Source: Triatoma infestans (taxonomy: Eukaryota; Arthropoda; Insecta; Hemiptera; Reduviidae). Taken from it: a stretch of DNA of 64,000 nucleotides. Below the pieces are notes generated by a model. That model made no database searches. It was not told where the DNA came from and worked only from the letters and a program-made list of their open reading frames with translations. The position numbers and the translations under genes are program-made. This document shows positions 42,620 to 54,762 of this stretch, in pieces (the first letter of the stretch is position 1; each line of letters opens with the position of its first letter). The stretch spans positions 118,047-182,046 of the forward strand of contig JAAEAF010001969.1 in NCBI GenBank assembly GCA_011037195.1. The letters are read 5' to 3'.

Positions 42620-43225
42620 TGGCTGTCTGTAGAGAGAATGACTATAAAGCCAACCCAAAGTGACCTGAAACAGCTTTTGTGGCCTGTTGTAGGCATATCT
42701 TTACGCACATGTCTATAAAACTTCCAGCATGGACAGCTGCACGGATTCATCAACCCTATGGATGAACTTAGTGTGTAGTCGGCAGTCTAAGATGCCCAAA
42801 CAGGACTAATGGTGAGTTGTTTCTGCACCTTTCACGAGCCTCTTTCAGGTTTCTGGTTGGGTACCTTATAGAGCAATATTATTTAAGAAGACACCATTAG
42901 GTAATCGAGCTCATGCCAGTTCGCTTTGGTAGAGTTTTTGATACGGAGGCAGAAACACCGACGCATCTTAAAATAGATTTTTTGAGCTGTGAGGAAAATA
43001 GATAGAGGACGTTTGGTCGATCCAGGATGTTTGTAAAACCTGGTCTGGATTCTTGTTGTTAGTTTTTCTTTGTAGTAGCTACATAGCATGTTTGTTAATG
43101 AGTTTAGGCTATTTCCCCTTAGAGTTTCTGCCAGATTATTTCGGATGTTGTATAGCTAAAGTGGATTAAAACCCAGGTCTGGATTCTTGTTGTTGCTTTT
43201 CCTTTGTAGTAGCTACATAGCGAGG
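42620..43225 (+). pseudogene. I-like LINE 3' relic (RNase H downstream part and 3' tail)
   Basis: Frames give VVGISLRTC (compare the G-P-E-x-x-V-G-V-S-x-x-T-C stretch at 1-620), then ELMPVRFGRVFDTEAETPTH, equivalent to VLMPYPFCRVCETEKKKHPS of the relic at 24568, with the first Cys pair lost. The 3' tail contains a duplicated segment: 43039-43087 and 43173-43221, about 49 bp each, nearly identical (GGTCTGGATTCTTGTTGTT, TTTGTAGTAGCTACATAGC). Dead. Confidence 0.6.
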
Positions 43226-44290
43226 GCCCATTCTCTCCCCTCTAACGAATAATAATAATAATGATAGAAACCTAAAAAAGCCAGCAGTATGTGTACATGT
43301 AAAATTAAAATCAGTTATTTTTTTATATTTAAGACGCCTAAAGGATATTATTTATTCCATTGAAAACCAGAATATCATTTAATGACAAGTTTATGAAACG
43401 TAAATCAATACTTATATGAGAATCGTAAACATTCCCCGTCAAACTACCTTGCTGAGTGTTACCCATTGATTTTAATTTTTTCTTATTCCCCTGTTTGGAG
43501 CTAAATATAGGTTTAAAAATGTGTTTTCTAGATTTATTCTAGCAGAGAAATCAAGATTCTAAAATAAAAAATAAGAAATGCTTTAAGGTAAAAAAAAAAA
43601 CAACACAAATCCAGTTACTTTATTTTCATTTCTTATTACATTCAAAAAACTATTGTATAAAGTCGCGTGAGACAAACTAATATGGCAACTTGTTGAGAGT
43701 GATTCGCATAATATATATTTTATCTAATGAATCAGTTTTGTGCGTGAGTTTCTGTTGTAAAATATTAAAAGATATAAATAAATAAAATAATAATGAAAAA
43801 AAATAAAGAAAATGTGAAACAATAAAAAAAAAATGGAGAAAACATTTCCAAGTAATATGAATTCCATTTTATTCTTAATCTTTAATTTTAAACCGCCAAC
43901 AAATTACCTTTTGTTTGTAACATGAAATGTAAAAAATTGGCCGGAATATATAAACAAAATTCATTATGACTGTAAGTATGATTCTAATTAGTTGTGAAAT
44001 AAAATTAATCTTTAAAAGAGGTCAACCACCGCGAACTACCGAATTACCGCTGACGAACATCATTAAGGTTCTTTTTTTGTAACATGTTCTAATAATATGC
44101 CCAGGATTGACAATCCAAATTGTATCTATATAATTAAACCATTTGCTGTTATAACTCCTACTGTTACAAAGCATTCCCAAACTTTGTATTACTTTATTTT
44201 TTTACAATCATTAACTTCTAAGTTCAAAGAATTTACTGCTTGGTAAGAGGAACTATTAAGATTGCAACTTTCAATTGGGGACTTTCAATT
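43226..44290. other. AT-rich stretch, no gene seen
   Basis: A short AAT run at 43247-43260 and poly-A tracts; nothing else. Confidence 0.55.
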
Positions 44291-44294
44291 AATC

Positions 44295-45064
44295 CACCAA
44301 TACCAGGGTCAAATTTTCGAAAATGAGTTTTCACAGGAAATACATGTTTTGAGGTCCCCTGAATACGAAAAAAAAAATGTGTTTAACAAATGTTCTTCAT
44401 ATGTGTGCGTATGTGCATGTGTTTTCCAACGATTTCCTTTAAACATGTGTACTATCTACACACACACGTAGAGAACTTTCACTTTCGTTTGAAATATATT
44501 CTCAGAAAAAATGGATTTATTTTGGGTGGGTGGGTGGTGGGGGATAATAGCGTAAAACTTTCCGTTAAAGTACTACGAGGAAATATATGGTCCTATCACC
44601 TATATAATATTAATATACTTTCAAAGCATTGCTAGGACTCCAAATTTAAAGCAAGTCAGTTAACCGGAAGTGTTAATTTACGGAATAGGATTTTGAGTTT
44701 TTTTTGGAATTATCTCGGAAATCACTAGAACGATTTCCTTTAAACTTGCAATGCTAAACATATCAAATTTTATTTGCAATACTTTCCGGGAAAAAAAAAA
44801 TGATTTGACTTAGTACTGCGCAATTTGTGGCGTTAAAATGTTTTATGTGAGTTTCGTTGAATATTATTGGCGCCCTCTTCTAGATTATAATGTAATCCTT
44901 CTTCTTCTACCTGCTAGGGTAGATATTTTCCTCCCACCACTTCTATATTTATGTTAGGCTAAATGAGTAAAATTTAAAGTGTAAAAGAATATTTGTATAT
45001 ATTTGTAAGAATAATTTATTGTATTAATAGCAGTACGGGAAAGTGGTGTGAGTGTTTCACATCG
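44295..45064 (-). repeat. Family A repeat, inverted copy
   Basis: Left: GTCAAATTTTCGAAAATGAG, ACATGTTTTGAGGTCCCCTG. Right: AGCAGTACGGGAAAGTGGTG followed by TGAGTGTTTCACATC, the reversed 5' hairpin. Internal monomer: TTAACCGGAAGTGTTAATTT, ATCACTAGAACGATTTCC. Confidence 0.75.
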
Positions 45065-45137
45065 CAAACAACCATGATATAAATTCATTCTGGTCATTTC
45101 TATGTGTTGATATTAAATATGGAACCATAGTAAGTTA

Positions 45138-45231
45138 TTCTGTTAAAACACTATAATATAGCTTGCATAATTCCAAACTGTTTATAGTTGGTAAGTGGTT
45201 TGTGTTGCAGCTATGTAGGCAGTCGGTTTAC
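45138..45231 (+). repeat. Direct repeat, first copy (pair with 46781-46875)
   Basis: TTCTGTTAAAACACTATAAT, GCTTGCATAATTCCAAACTG and TTTGTGTTGCAGCTATGTAG recur at 46781-46875 with a few substitutions. Orientation is the same and spacing about 1.64 kb. Confidence 0.8.
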
Positions 45232-45671
45232 ATCTTCCTGTCTGATCGGTTTGCTGCAGTAAATCATTAAACCACCTTCATCTCTTGACACATTCTGCTT
45301 CTTCTTTTTTTGATACTAATGTTGTTACTTACATATTCAAAAAGGTTTCACTTCTACCAGGTACACATAATGTTCATGGTGAGCAATAAATTAATAAATA
45401 GTAGTAGTTATGATATAATTTATGTGAATTTAAACAAGTATTTATCAATCAATATTTATCGATAATTCGTAAACAAGTTTAAAGGAATATCATAAATATA
45501 AACATTATGATAGATATATGCTATCTATTTTAAATCTGGTTTTATAATTCAGATAATTACAGCCTGTCTCTAATCAATCGGTTGAGCAATTAATTAAATT
45601 AACTGCTTATATGATCTATTTATTTATTTATTAAGTTTTCAGTTGGCTCGTATTGCAAAAAAAAAAATCTG

Positions 45672-45760
45672 GCGTGAATCATTAACATGACATTCATTTA
45701 CTCCAATTTACATAGTCTCTAGGTTTTCGAACTCTAATATTAACGCTTCTTCTTAATCAA
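45672..45760 (+). repeat. Family A 5'-end scrap
   Basis: CTGGCGTGAATCATTAACAT then TTACTCCAATTTACATAG, a worn family A start. Confidence 0.5.
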
Positions 45761-46780
45761 TGTGAGCTGCAATGAAAAAAACAGAATTTCCATTCCACTG
45801 TTGAAAAAGAAAGCCAAAGAGTATTAGGCGGAAATGCAAGATCCGCCGTTTTGTATTTGGTCGTTTTTTACGAGTGAGACGAAATATTAGTAAGAGAAAA
45901 TAGAAAGTAATCGACTGCAAATCAAACTCATTTATTATTTTCCACTCTTTATTTATTAATTTCTGTTTGGAAAAAAATTCTTTTACTGCATACCAATAAA
46001 CTGCCAATTGTTAAATTAAAAGTAAGAACTTTTCATATATGCAGTTAAGACTATATATTCATTTCAGTTAAGCACCAATTTAATCGGATGCAGAAATAAT
46101 TCAACATCTAACAAACTCATCTGAGTAAAGTATTTTTACACTCTCGTTTAGTTGCCACATCCTGATTATGAGTGTAAAATAGCGTTACTTTATTACTGTT
46201 TGATAAATAACCCTTTTTATTTTTTAAACAAGTTTTTTACTCGTCTATTTTCCGCTGCAAAGGCCAGGGTTGGATTAAGCTGTTTCCGCTCACGGTGATT
46301 AAAACACGACACGTTACAGCACGGACGCTGTTGCTCGGGCATATCGCCTACACTTTTCATTTGAATTCTCAATTATTCCTTCGATGCCACATATTTCATC
46401 TCATGCTTCTACAATAAATGTCTAAAAGCACCTTGATCGCAAACTTTTGTTTAGTTGCAAACTTCATTTCAAGAGGAAAGAATAGAAGCCATCAAAATTT
46501 CACCTCTCGCCCTTCCAAGTGTAGCGTCATACATAATTTCTTACCTTCCTACAATTCTCTTTGTGGTCGAGGATGCAACAAGTGCAAAGTGCAAGAGCAC
46601 ACTCAGTTGCAAAGTACCATTGGCCTCAACTCCATTGTAGTGATCATTGAAAAGTGCCTCACAGGACAAGGTCCCTTTCTTTTGTCTTGTAGGGCGGCGT
46701 TTTGGATCCAGAAATACTTCTTTGTTACTCTTGGAGCGCCGGCCATTATACTATAAATAAGCAACAAGTGGGAGATGCAT
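45761..46780. other. Unassigned, between the two direct repeats
   Basis: Holds a less AT-biased block (46260-46760) with overlapping open frames on both strands (112 codons at 46418 plus; 77 at 46836 minus). None has a motif I recognise. It could be the inside of an element bounded by the direct repeats. Confidence 0.35.
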
Positions 46781-46875
46781 TCTGTTAAAACACTATAATA
46801 TCGCTTGCATAATTCCAAACTGACTATATTTGGCAAGAGGTTTGTGTTGCAGCTATGTAGGCAATAAGTTTGTAA
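46781..46875 (+). repeat. Direct repeat, second copy
   Basis: See 45138-45231. Confidence 0.8.
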
Positions 46876-47428
46876 AAAAATCTTCTTTGAGATGGAAGTG
46901 TTATCTAAGGAGGATATCTGCCTCGATTACAGGCACTTACTTCCTTAGGAATGTTTCATAATATTTGTGCTGCAGCACATACATTTTATAGGAAACGCGA
47001 CAAATAATTCTACTTCCTTTTTTTCAAGTGTAGCACATTATTCTCAAGAAATTGGTTTTATAAAACACTAGTGGACTTCAGCAACGATTATCTAGTTACA
47101 ATGACCAGCCACTGGCTTGATGAAGTCAAGCTTGTGACATTTTATAAACGCTGCAATAAGACAAGGTTACCAACTTACTGCAGAAATGATCCTGTAGAAG
47201 TAAGGACTTGAAGAAGGGGGTGAAATTATTTGCGTTCGAGATTGTTCTCACGTACCCCTTGGATATCGAACTAAACGAACAACATCGGTTCGTCAGCGCA
47301 GCCTAAAATTTTATCCTGGGCCGCGGATGAATAGCCGAAATCATGGCCTAAGAAAAAAATGTTTAGCAACAAGGTCCGCCTAAGTTTCTCTGCCTCAGGA
47401 TTTCTTGTATAATAATAATAATAATAAT
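46876..47428. other. Unassigned stretch
   Basis: No gene or shared repeat seen. Ends in a short (AAT)n at about 47410-47428. Confidence 0.5.
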
Positions 47429-47544
47429 GAAAAACTCCTGAGTTTCCAGATTGAGATCATTAACACCTGAGCGTTAGTGGTTTGCTTCGGAGGTTTTTAG
47501 CGAACCACTGACGCGTACTCAACCCAGAAACTAAAGTGTTTTTC
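47429..47544. repeat. Foldback of about 116 bp
   Basis: The inner stem is clear: GCGTTAGTGGTTTGC (47471-47485) against GCGAACCACTGACGC (47500-47514) with a 14-nt loop. The outer stem GAAAAACTCCTGAGTTTCC (47429) pairs with the region ending AAACTAAAGTGTTTTTC (47544) with mismatches. A MITE-like hairpin; family unknown. Confidence 0.7.
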
Positions 47545-49299
47545 ATGAAAATGGCCGCGGAAACCTAAAAGACAATAATAATAATATTTCATTTGCTCAT
47601 AAGAAATAGATTTCCTTCATTCATCGTGATATTCCATTGGATATCAACATAACGGATTCTATAAGGGATCGAAATGTCAAATGAAACTACAAGTTTCTAA
47701 TTATTGATTCATCACCAACAGAGAACTTTGAGGGATGAACCTATCACTACTCTTATAAAAGAAAAGTAATATTAACTGAATGCTGAAAACCCAATTCGCA
47801 AAAAGGAAAGTAGTTTGAAAAGTATTTTAATTAAAATTAACTGAAGTTCGAAATATTTCTTTTTTATATTTCAACAAGTTAAACTAAATTATCAAAGTTC
47901 TGGTTGGGGCGCCACAGAGCTGGAAAAGAAATCTCTCATCAAAAAGTGATGGGAGTTAACAGTATGGAATTTAGATCAAAATAAAACCAGCTGGAGAAAG
48001 ATAAAAAGGAAGTGATGAAAAGTGAACCTTTTTATAATTTAGTAGGCAGTGTTACCTACTGGCAGCCTGGAGTCACATTCATTGTGGAATATTAATAAAG
48101 AAGGAAATAGAGAGGAGGATGTCACGTACGTGATCTATACAGGCTGTTGAACTCATTACGTTTACTAGTCATTAGATTTCTAACGCTTTGCTTTACTAAA
48201 AATACATGTAATCTCAAGCACAAGGATTGCGATCGCGTGCAAGTAATTTATGTAACAAAATTATGTAAATATTTCGCCTAAATACTACTATTGCATCATT
48301 ATCAGAGCTAATATTTTACCTTTAATTAATAACTGTGATTATTCGTTAACTTTCTGGCAATTATTGGCTAAGTATCGGCGCAGAAGGATTTCATTACATT
48401 ATTAGTGTAATGTAATCAAGTCCTTATTGAGGAAATTGCCACAAAAGTGCTGGGTTCAATATTGGCAATATTAGCCCTAGTAAGCGTTACCATAGCCCCT
48501 GCGCTTCACTACGCTTTAACCTCTCTATTACGCCCATTGCAATATATGCGACAACTTTGACAGTCAAGCTTCTCAGTAAGAGTTAGGGTAAAACGGATGA
48601 AAAGCCCAGCATAGTGGGAGTTAAAGAATTCGCAATACCAAATTTGAAGAGTTAACAAGTCCGAAGATCTATTATGAAGAGTTAACATTGAAGGGCTGTA
48701 CTAATGCTTGAAGAAGTCTAACATGCTACAAGGAAGAAAAAAGCCAATCAAGTGTTAAAGAGCTTACTCAGAATCATCAATATAACTCTCGAGAGTTATT
48801 GTAACAAGCAATCATGTGTCTCAACTCACTCTTGCTTCAAGACGTTTACAAGCCAGAGAGATTTCACCAAACTAGCCAAGGTAATCGACTATCAGAACAA
48901 GCAAGAGTTCTTACTAGCCACATTTCACTTCGAGCGTCACACACGTCAACCAACACTACCGACATCACCACACTTATCGCTCGGTCTCTCTACTCTCTAT
49001 ATAACCTTTCGCCTCATGAAGTTGTAAAAATAACATGGTTGTAATAAGCTCAAGTAATGAGCTTTGTGCTTCATCTTCAACATAACCAGCTTCAACGTTT
49101 CTTTATACCAGACACAAAATAGTTTCATAATCAAAGGATTTAGGTTGAAATCCAAGGAATTCATTAACAAACAAAAAATAGCGAAGTTAAGAGATTCGTT
49201 TTGGAGGAATCTTCGGCTTGCAATGAACTACAAATAATCGCATTATTCCTTAGTCTTATTTATTTTAATTTGTTCTTTAATGTGATCATATCTTATATA
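47545..49299. other. Unassigned stretch
   Basis: Two overlapping plus frames (48752-49027, 48814-49044) have no motif. No repeat shared with the rest of the window noticed. Confidence 0.45.
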
Positions 49300-49620
49300 G
49301 TAATACTTAAACCAAAAGTTCTTCCTTTTTACCAATCCGAACGGAGTGTAGTTTCTGCTGGTTATATCAATAGAAGCATATGAGTTCACTGTTTTTTGCT
49401 GACGATCAAATAGTTATAGCTTAAGAAAATGAAGAATCGGGGTTATGATGAGGTAGCTAAAGCAGACTGTGGTAAATGGAGAATGAAAATAAGCTTTAAG
49501 AAAACTAAGTCTATGATTAACAAACTGATTTGGATATGGATGACGAGGTGTGTAGAAAGGTGGAATAGAAAGGATTTTAAGCATTTGGGATTTTTGCTGG
49601 ATAATGAGGGTTGATAAGCA
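49300..49620 (+). pseudogene. Non-LTR reverse transcriptase relic (FADD and thumb)
   Basis: LFFADDQIVIA (FADD at 49395-49406) is the catalytic motif C of a LINE reverse transcriptase. After a stop and a frame change, GYDEVAKADCGKWRMKISFK then KTKSM and RKDFKHLGFLLDNEG (49439-49612) match the following W-x-L-x-I-N-x-x-K-T-K and F-K-Y-L-G-x-x-L blocks. Order and spacing are right; the frame is broken. Confidence 0.7.
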
Positions 49621-50399
49621 AGCAAAATCCTACACAGTTGGAGGGGGCGACGTAAAAACGTATTCTACGCATGTCACAACTGTCATATGACAGATAAGTT
49701 TGAAATTTTTTTTATTACACTAGCTTGGGATAAGAATAGAAGAAAGGTAGAAGGCTGTATGATCTTATTTAGTATACTGAGAGGTTCCAACAAATTTAAA
49801 GGCAATTAAATGATTCGTAAAAATTACGGGTTTCAAGAAAATTCGTCAGTTTTAGGAAAATAATAATATTACTGTCAATTAAATGTTTAATACCATATTG
49901 TTCTTGCCTATTAAATATTGACATTTTGTCCTTTTTTACTTATGTTTTTTTTTTTTTAACATATAATGACGCAAATATCCAATATAATACATAATACATT
50001 CAATCGGCGATGCGGTTCAATAATTTGATCTTGTGGTTTTTCATTTATATGTATATCACTTAGTTTAAATTTTTCTTATGCAAAAAGAAATATATATATA
50101 AGCTAAAAGCTTTCGAATTCCCGCTACAATGTATTAATCAAACTTTCCCAAAACCTCAAACTCCAATCACAATCTTAATACTGACCCACAACATTGTTCT
50201 TGCTACAGAATGCAGACGATCTGAAAGGATTTTAATAGACATATGGCTCAACCATTTCCGGTTCACTTATATCTTTAGATAATGATTTTCTTAAATTTTT
50301 TCCCAAAATATATTTTATTTTTGAGTTAGAAAAGATTTTAGTTTAAAAACAAAAAATTACTTACGTTAACACTTCAGGGTTAGCTAAAGATCATACTTC
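49621..50399. other. AT-rich stretch, no gene seen
   Basis: Possibly a worn continuation of the relic just upstream for the first 100 bp. Otherwise nothing recognised. Confidence 0.45.
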
Positions 50400-51080
50400 T
50401 TCAATTTCCATCCTATATCTGCTGATGTTCTCCAAGGAAGTCTACCCGTTCTTTACTCCATTGATACATCTGATATGCCAGCTATGCCACATACGATTCT
50501 CTCTCTGATGATATCGCCATTTTTGTTGTACATAAAGTTCTCATAATTAAAAACTCGCAACCTACAGGCTCATCTGAATGAATTCACTTCCACAATACCA
50601 TTCTCATGTGGGGAATCAATAGTGTCGAAAAGAACAAAACCATTTCTTTGACTCTCCAAAGAATCACTGCTGGTCCAGTTTACTATGACAATGTCGTTTT
50701 ACTCCGCCCCAGTACTTCGCTAATTAGGCCTATACTTGGACCGACGCCTCATCTGGAATTCACATACTAGACTTAAACGTCTGGCACTACTCCACCGTTA
50801 CAAAATGCTGATGCTATTACTTGACAAATGTACTAACTTATCCAAAGAAATGATAATTTACTATTTGGATCTACAGAGCAGAACTATGGAGTTCAAACAA
50901 ACCATCTAATTATAATTGTTTCCAACCATAAAATCCACACATATATTTAAATATTCCATACATTCGTGAAAAACTCCTATTCCGATGCAGCAAATATCAT
51001 AATCGTTTATTCTCTCATGTCAATTCTCCAGCGCCCGGCGAGTTAGACTTTTCCAAGAACATCATTCTCTAGAACATTTC
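50400..51080 (+). pseudogene. Jockey-like reverse transcriptase relic, motifs B to thumb
   Basis: Pieces in order: ADVLQGSLPVLYSIDTSDMP (compare D-V-P-Q-G-S-V-L-G-P-L-L-Y), SDDIAIF in place of FADDTAIL (50504-50524), then GLYLDRRLIWNSHTRLKRL in a long frame (50724-50890) matching Y-L-G-x-x-L-D-R-R-L-T-W-x-x-H-I-x-x-K-R. NSPARRVRLFQEHHSLE near 51020-51070 matches the Jockey C-terminal N-P-L-A region. Several frameshifts and stops. It carries the later part of the domain whose earlier part is the relic at 41990-42190. Confidence 0.75.
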
Positions 51081-51924
51081 TTTCGTTATCAGTGAGCTTC
51101 AAAATGTGTATTACTATGAAAACTGAATTTTTAAAGTTTTTACACAAACGCAATAGTTCCTGTTTCAGCACTATGAGAAAGGAAAAATGGCCTAGGGCTG
51201 TGTAGTGGTGCTTCCATAAAGGAACGGAAGCACAAATGCCAATGCAGGAATCTCATTAAGTATTTGAACAAGCAACAACTTCCAGCAAATAATCAACTAA
51301 TGACAATTTGTTTCATTCAACTCTCTATCAAGAAGCACGTTTACAATTAAGACAGTTCTCTACTAGCTGGCTAATAAGCTAAACCATCGTTAGAACAACC
51401 AAGAGTTTTAAATAGCAGCTACACATCAAGAATTCATGCGGTGCTCCCACAGCCGTTCTCCTCTTCGCTAACTCTTTTCTCTTTACTCTACTTCTTAACT
51501 AAAAGAATGCAAATAAAATTTGTAAGTACAGTTATTCGTTCAACAACATCATTACTACCATATCTGCGGCCTTACAAGAGAAACAAGACTCTCTCTCACT
51601 CTAATTAGAGAATATTTTACACAGACTTACCAATATTTGCGTTTTCTTAGGGCTTATCAGGCTCTCATAGGTGTGGGAACCATCGAACAGCCCAGGCCTC
51701 ATATCAGTTCAAGACTTCCACTCTTCTCTTCCGACTCAAGATAGTAAGTAAGTACCTTATTGTTCATGAAGACACTATAAGCCATGCACAATTTTTTTTT
51801 TTTTTTGCTAAATCTTGCTAATTGAATTGTATGTAAATTGAAATTGCAATTAATCTAAGTTCTATAACTTCATTGATCTCCCAGTTAAAGTCGTATAAAA
51901 GTAAAAGTAAAGTAATGCCTATTA
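51081..51924. other. Probable 3' remainder of the Jockey relic, then unassigned
   Basis: ACTCAAGATAGTAAGTAAGT near 51735 and poly-T at 51791-51806 lie where a LINE 3' end could be, but this is inference. No coding frame. Confidence 0.35.
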
Positions 51925-52117
51925 TTTCAGTCTGGCTTAACGTCCCAACTACCAAATTAGGTGACGTGGACGGGGGCGCGGAAGCTCCTACTTTATTATT
52001 AACATTTTTAAAACAAATATAAAATTTAGCAGTTATTTACGCGGGACTCGAATTTGCGACCTCCCTTCCAGTAACAAGTCCATGATCATAACCACTACAC
52101 CAATATACCCGTCCCAA
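51925..52117 (-). repeat. tRNA-derived SINE, third family
   Basis: On the minus strand the head reads GGGACGGGTATATTGG with an A box TGGTGTAGTGGTTATGA (plus 52086-52102) and a B box ATTCGAGTCCCGC (plus about 52041-52053). A short AT-rich link follows, then the tail GACGTTAAGCCAGACTG. The head is tRNA-like, but what follows is not a tRNA 3' end, and there is no clean acceptor stem. Confidence 0.7.
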
Positions 52118-52306
52118 TTAAAGTCGTTAAACCTATTTTAAAAAATTCATAATTAAAATAATCGCATTAGAAATATCCTTTGTTGCTAATTTTGTGCAAA
52201 CAATATTTTCTTTTAAACAATAGCAATTTATGTGTATGAACCGTTTTTTGTTTGTTTTGTTTTATAAAGATTAACGGAAGCAGATAAAGTTAATATTATT
52301 TACTCC

Positions 52307-52332
52307 ATATATATATATATATATATATATAT
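52307..52332. repeat. (AT)n microsatellite
   Basis: About 26 bp pure AT. Confidence 0.95.
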
Positions 52333-52522
52333 GGGGAGGATGTTTAACTTGTCGCATACAATTGGAGCGTTTATCTTGAAAACGGAAAATGAATATTTTA
52401 TAATTGTATTATTGTTTTATTTAAAAAAATGACATTAATTTTACTACAACAATGTGCGCGTAAGTATTAGTGTGAAAGTTATAGCAAAAAGCGCTAACCA
52501 ATGAATATTTTATAAATCTTGT

Positions 52523-52558
52523 GTATGTATGTATGTATGTATGTATGTATGTATGTAT
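52523..52558. repeat. (GTAT)n microsatellite
   Basis: About nine tandem GTAT units. This produces the repetitive MYVC-type frame on the plus strand. Confidence 0.95.
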
Positions 52559-53139
52559 ATACTTGTGTAATAATGTAGACTGTTGGAGGAAATTTATTGT
52601 TATTGTATTCATTAAGAAGTATAAGAAGAATTATAATGTAATTGTATGTGCATTTATTTTTAGAATTGTATGGCTTTTTTATGTATATTGGGGATGTGTT
52701 AATTTCAGAAATGTCGTAGGTTGGAATTTTTAAACGTTACCTGTATGTCCAAGTAAATAGGCTTAATTTATCATTTTAAATTGATTTTTCATGGGCATAT
52801 ATATATAGATATATATATATATATATATTATCTAATGTATTATATATAAAAATATTACCAATAAAAAATAAAAATATAATACTATATAGTTTTGTATTAT
52901 TCATTATAATTGGACAATTTACTTTTTATTTTTTTAGCCTGAAGCCAAAAAGCATAAAACAAATAATTAGATACCATCATAAATTTTAATTAGGTAATTT
53001 GCAAAGCGGAAACAGTAGAATTGTGTGGAAGAAAATAGAAAAAAGGAACAAGTGGGATTATAAAGAGTATATATAGTTTTGTAGTGTGAGATTTTCTTGT
53101 GGTGGGGAAAATAAATATTTCTTACTTAACTTCACAGTC
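52559..53139. other. AT-rich stretch with (AT)n at 52796-52828
   Basis: No gene seen. Confidence 0.6.
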
Positions 53140-53212
53140 ACTGACGAGGCTCCGGAGGGCTCAATAGATCTTTCAGGTGGCAATGCAATAATCCCTTATA
53201 GTAATCAATCTA
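53140..53212 (+). repeat. SINE family S, 3'-end fragment (copy 5)
   Basis: GAGGCTCCGGAGGGCTCAAT, GATCTTTCAGGTGGCAATGC and AATAATCCCTTATAGTAATC match the tails of copies 1 and 3. A 5'-truncated copy, as expected from incomplete reverse transcription. Confidence 0.75.
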
Positions 53213-54125
53213 GTCTAATCTCTATTTTACGTACAGTAGGTAAGTTCTCTTGATTTAATTCTAATTATAATTCTCACACTTGGGATCTTATAGCGAAGAG
53301 AAATGCACCTCTTAGTTGCTTGACTAGACCATTGTGCTTACCGATATAATAATATCACTTCTCACTAGGAGCGAATAGGAGGGATATCACAGATTCCAGG
53401 ATAAGCATCAATCTGGATGCATTAAATCTGGATAAATCGTATAAGAACTCTTCTATAAAGTTTTCTTATATTCATAAAATGGATTTTATAAAATAAACAT
53501 TGATTAGGATTCACAGTCATGAATCAATAGTCATGTATGATGAAATAAATAATGTATACAAAGAAGATCAATATAGATAAAACAAATATTGTGGAATGAG
53601 TTTGTAAGAATTTAATATTGGCGTCTTATTTATTAAAAGTCCACACTGAGATAGTAATATTCAAATTATTATTATTCTATTGTAAACAAGAGCCAATGAA
53701 GATGGTGAGATTATTAAAAGAGATTTCTAAATAAGAATATAATATAAATATAATGCGATAAACAGATACCAATTCAAATATCTTGATGTCTCTAGTATTT
53801 GATTTTTTCTTTTAATATTTGTCTGAAATAAGAATGAACTGTAGAAGGATTTCTAAATATGGGCCTGTGAATGATTTGTACTAAAAAAAAAAAAAAAAAT
53901 TAAATCGTGATTACTTCACAATGAACACAATTCATAGAGCTCTTTTGTGTGTATAAATATATATCTTTGTTTATAGTTCGTGAGAAATATTCCAGATGAT
54001 ATTTCCCTCGTTGATGAACTTATTGTAGTAATGAGGATTAGTTCAAATATCCTTGATGGTCCGTGGTGACGGGCAAGCAACATATCTGTACCGGGACACC
54101 ACTTATTCAAGCAGATGGCTCAGAT
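53213..54125. other. AT-rich stretch, no gene seen
   Basis: Poly-A at 53882-53899; nothing else. Confidence 0.55.
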
Positions 54126-54335
54126 TGTTAGATTGTTATAGGGGATATTGCACTGCGACCTGAAAGATCTATTGTGCCCCTGGAGCCTTCTGAAGGCCTG
54201 CCCATCATCGAGCAGTGAGCTGAAGAGGCCCATAGGTACAGAAAATCTAAGGGCATCACCGCTGGACTTGATCCCGGAACCTTTACATTGCTAGTCCAGC
54301 ATGCTACCACTGCGCTAACGCCTTGCCGGATGATT
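54126..54335 (-). repeat. tRNA-derived SINE (family S), copy 6, inverted
   Basis: On the minus strand: a head with TTAGCGCAGTGGTAGCATGC (A box) and GGTTCCGGGATCAAGTCC (B-box region, altered), then CTTAGATTTTCTGTACC, CTCACTGCTCGATGATGGGC, and the tail CAGGTCGCAGTGCAATATCC. The TTGTCTGTAGC hairpin segment is deleted. Confidence 0.75.
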
Positions 54336-54762
54336 GAGGGCAGATGGCTTACAAACCATTAACTCTCGCAGATGAACCCACATCAAAATTAGTAGTGGAT
54401 ATATCTTTTTAATCTCTTATTGAATATATTATTAAAATTCTTGAGGTTTGACCAGAAGTGAAAAACAAGATGAATTCCTGCCAACGTTTTGATAAATTTA
54501 TTACCTTTTACAAAATTTGCAAAGTATTGTATATGTGACAATATTTAAAATATAACATGGATCCATGAAATTTAAATATACCATAAAAAAACATTGAATT
54601 AAACAACCAAAATAAAGTAATATAAATATATAAAATATCAATTAAAATAAAATATATATACATATATATAAAACAGAAAAATGAAAAGAGATAACTTATA
54701 AAAATGTTTTCTGATATGTAGTGTGTAAGGTGTAATGGTAAATATTGTGTACAGATGTCTTG
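54336..54762. other. AT-rich stretch
   Basis: CCAACGTTTTGATAAATTTA at 54481 is a worn match to the module inside the palindrome at 55453. The hydrophobic minus-strand frames here are AT artefacts. Confidence 0.45.

Noticed and set aside
46418..46836. Overlapping frames on both strands as a host gene
   Set aside because: No recognisable motif, and neither strand is clearly favoured; the segment lies between direct repeats.
52421..52733. Repetitive YIHT/MYVC frames
   Set aside because: They are translations of the (GTAT)n microsatellite.
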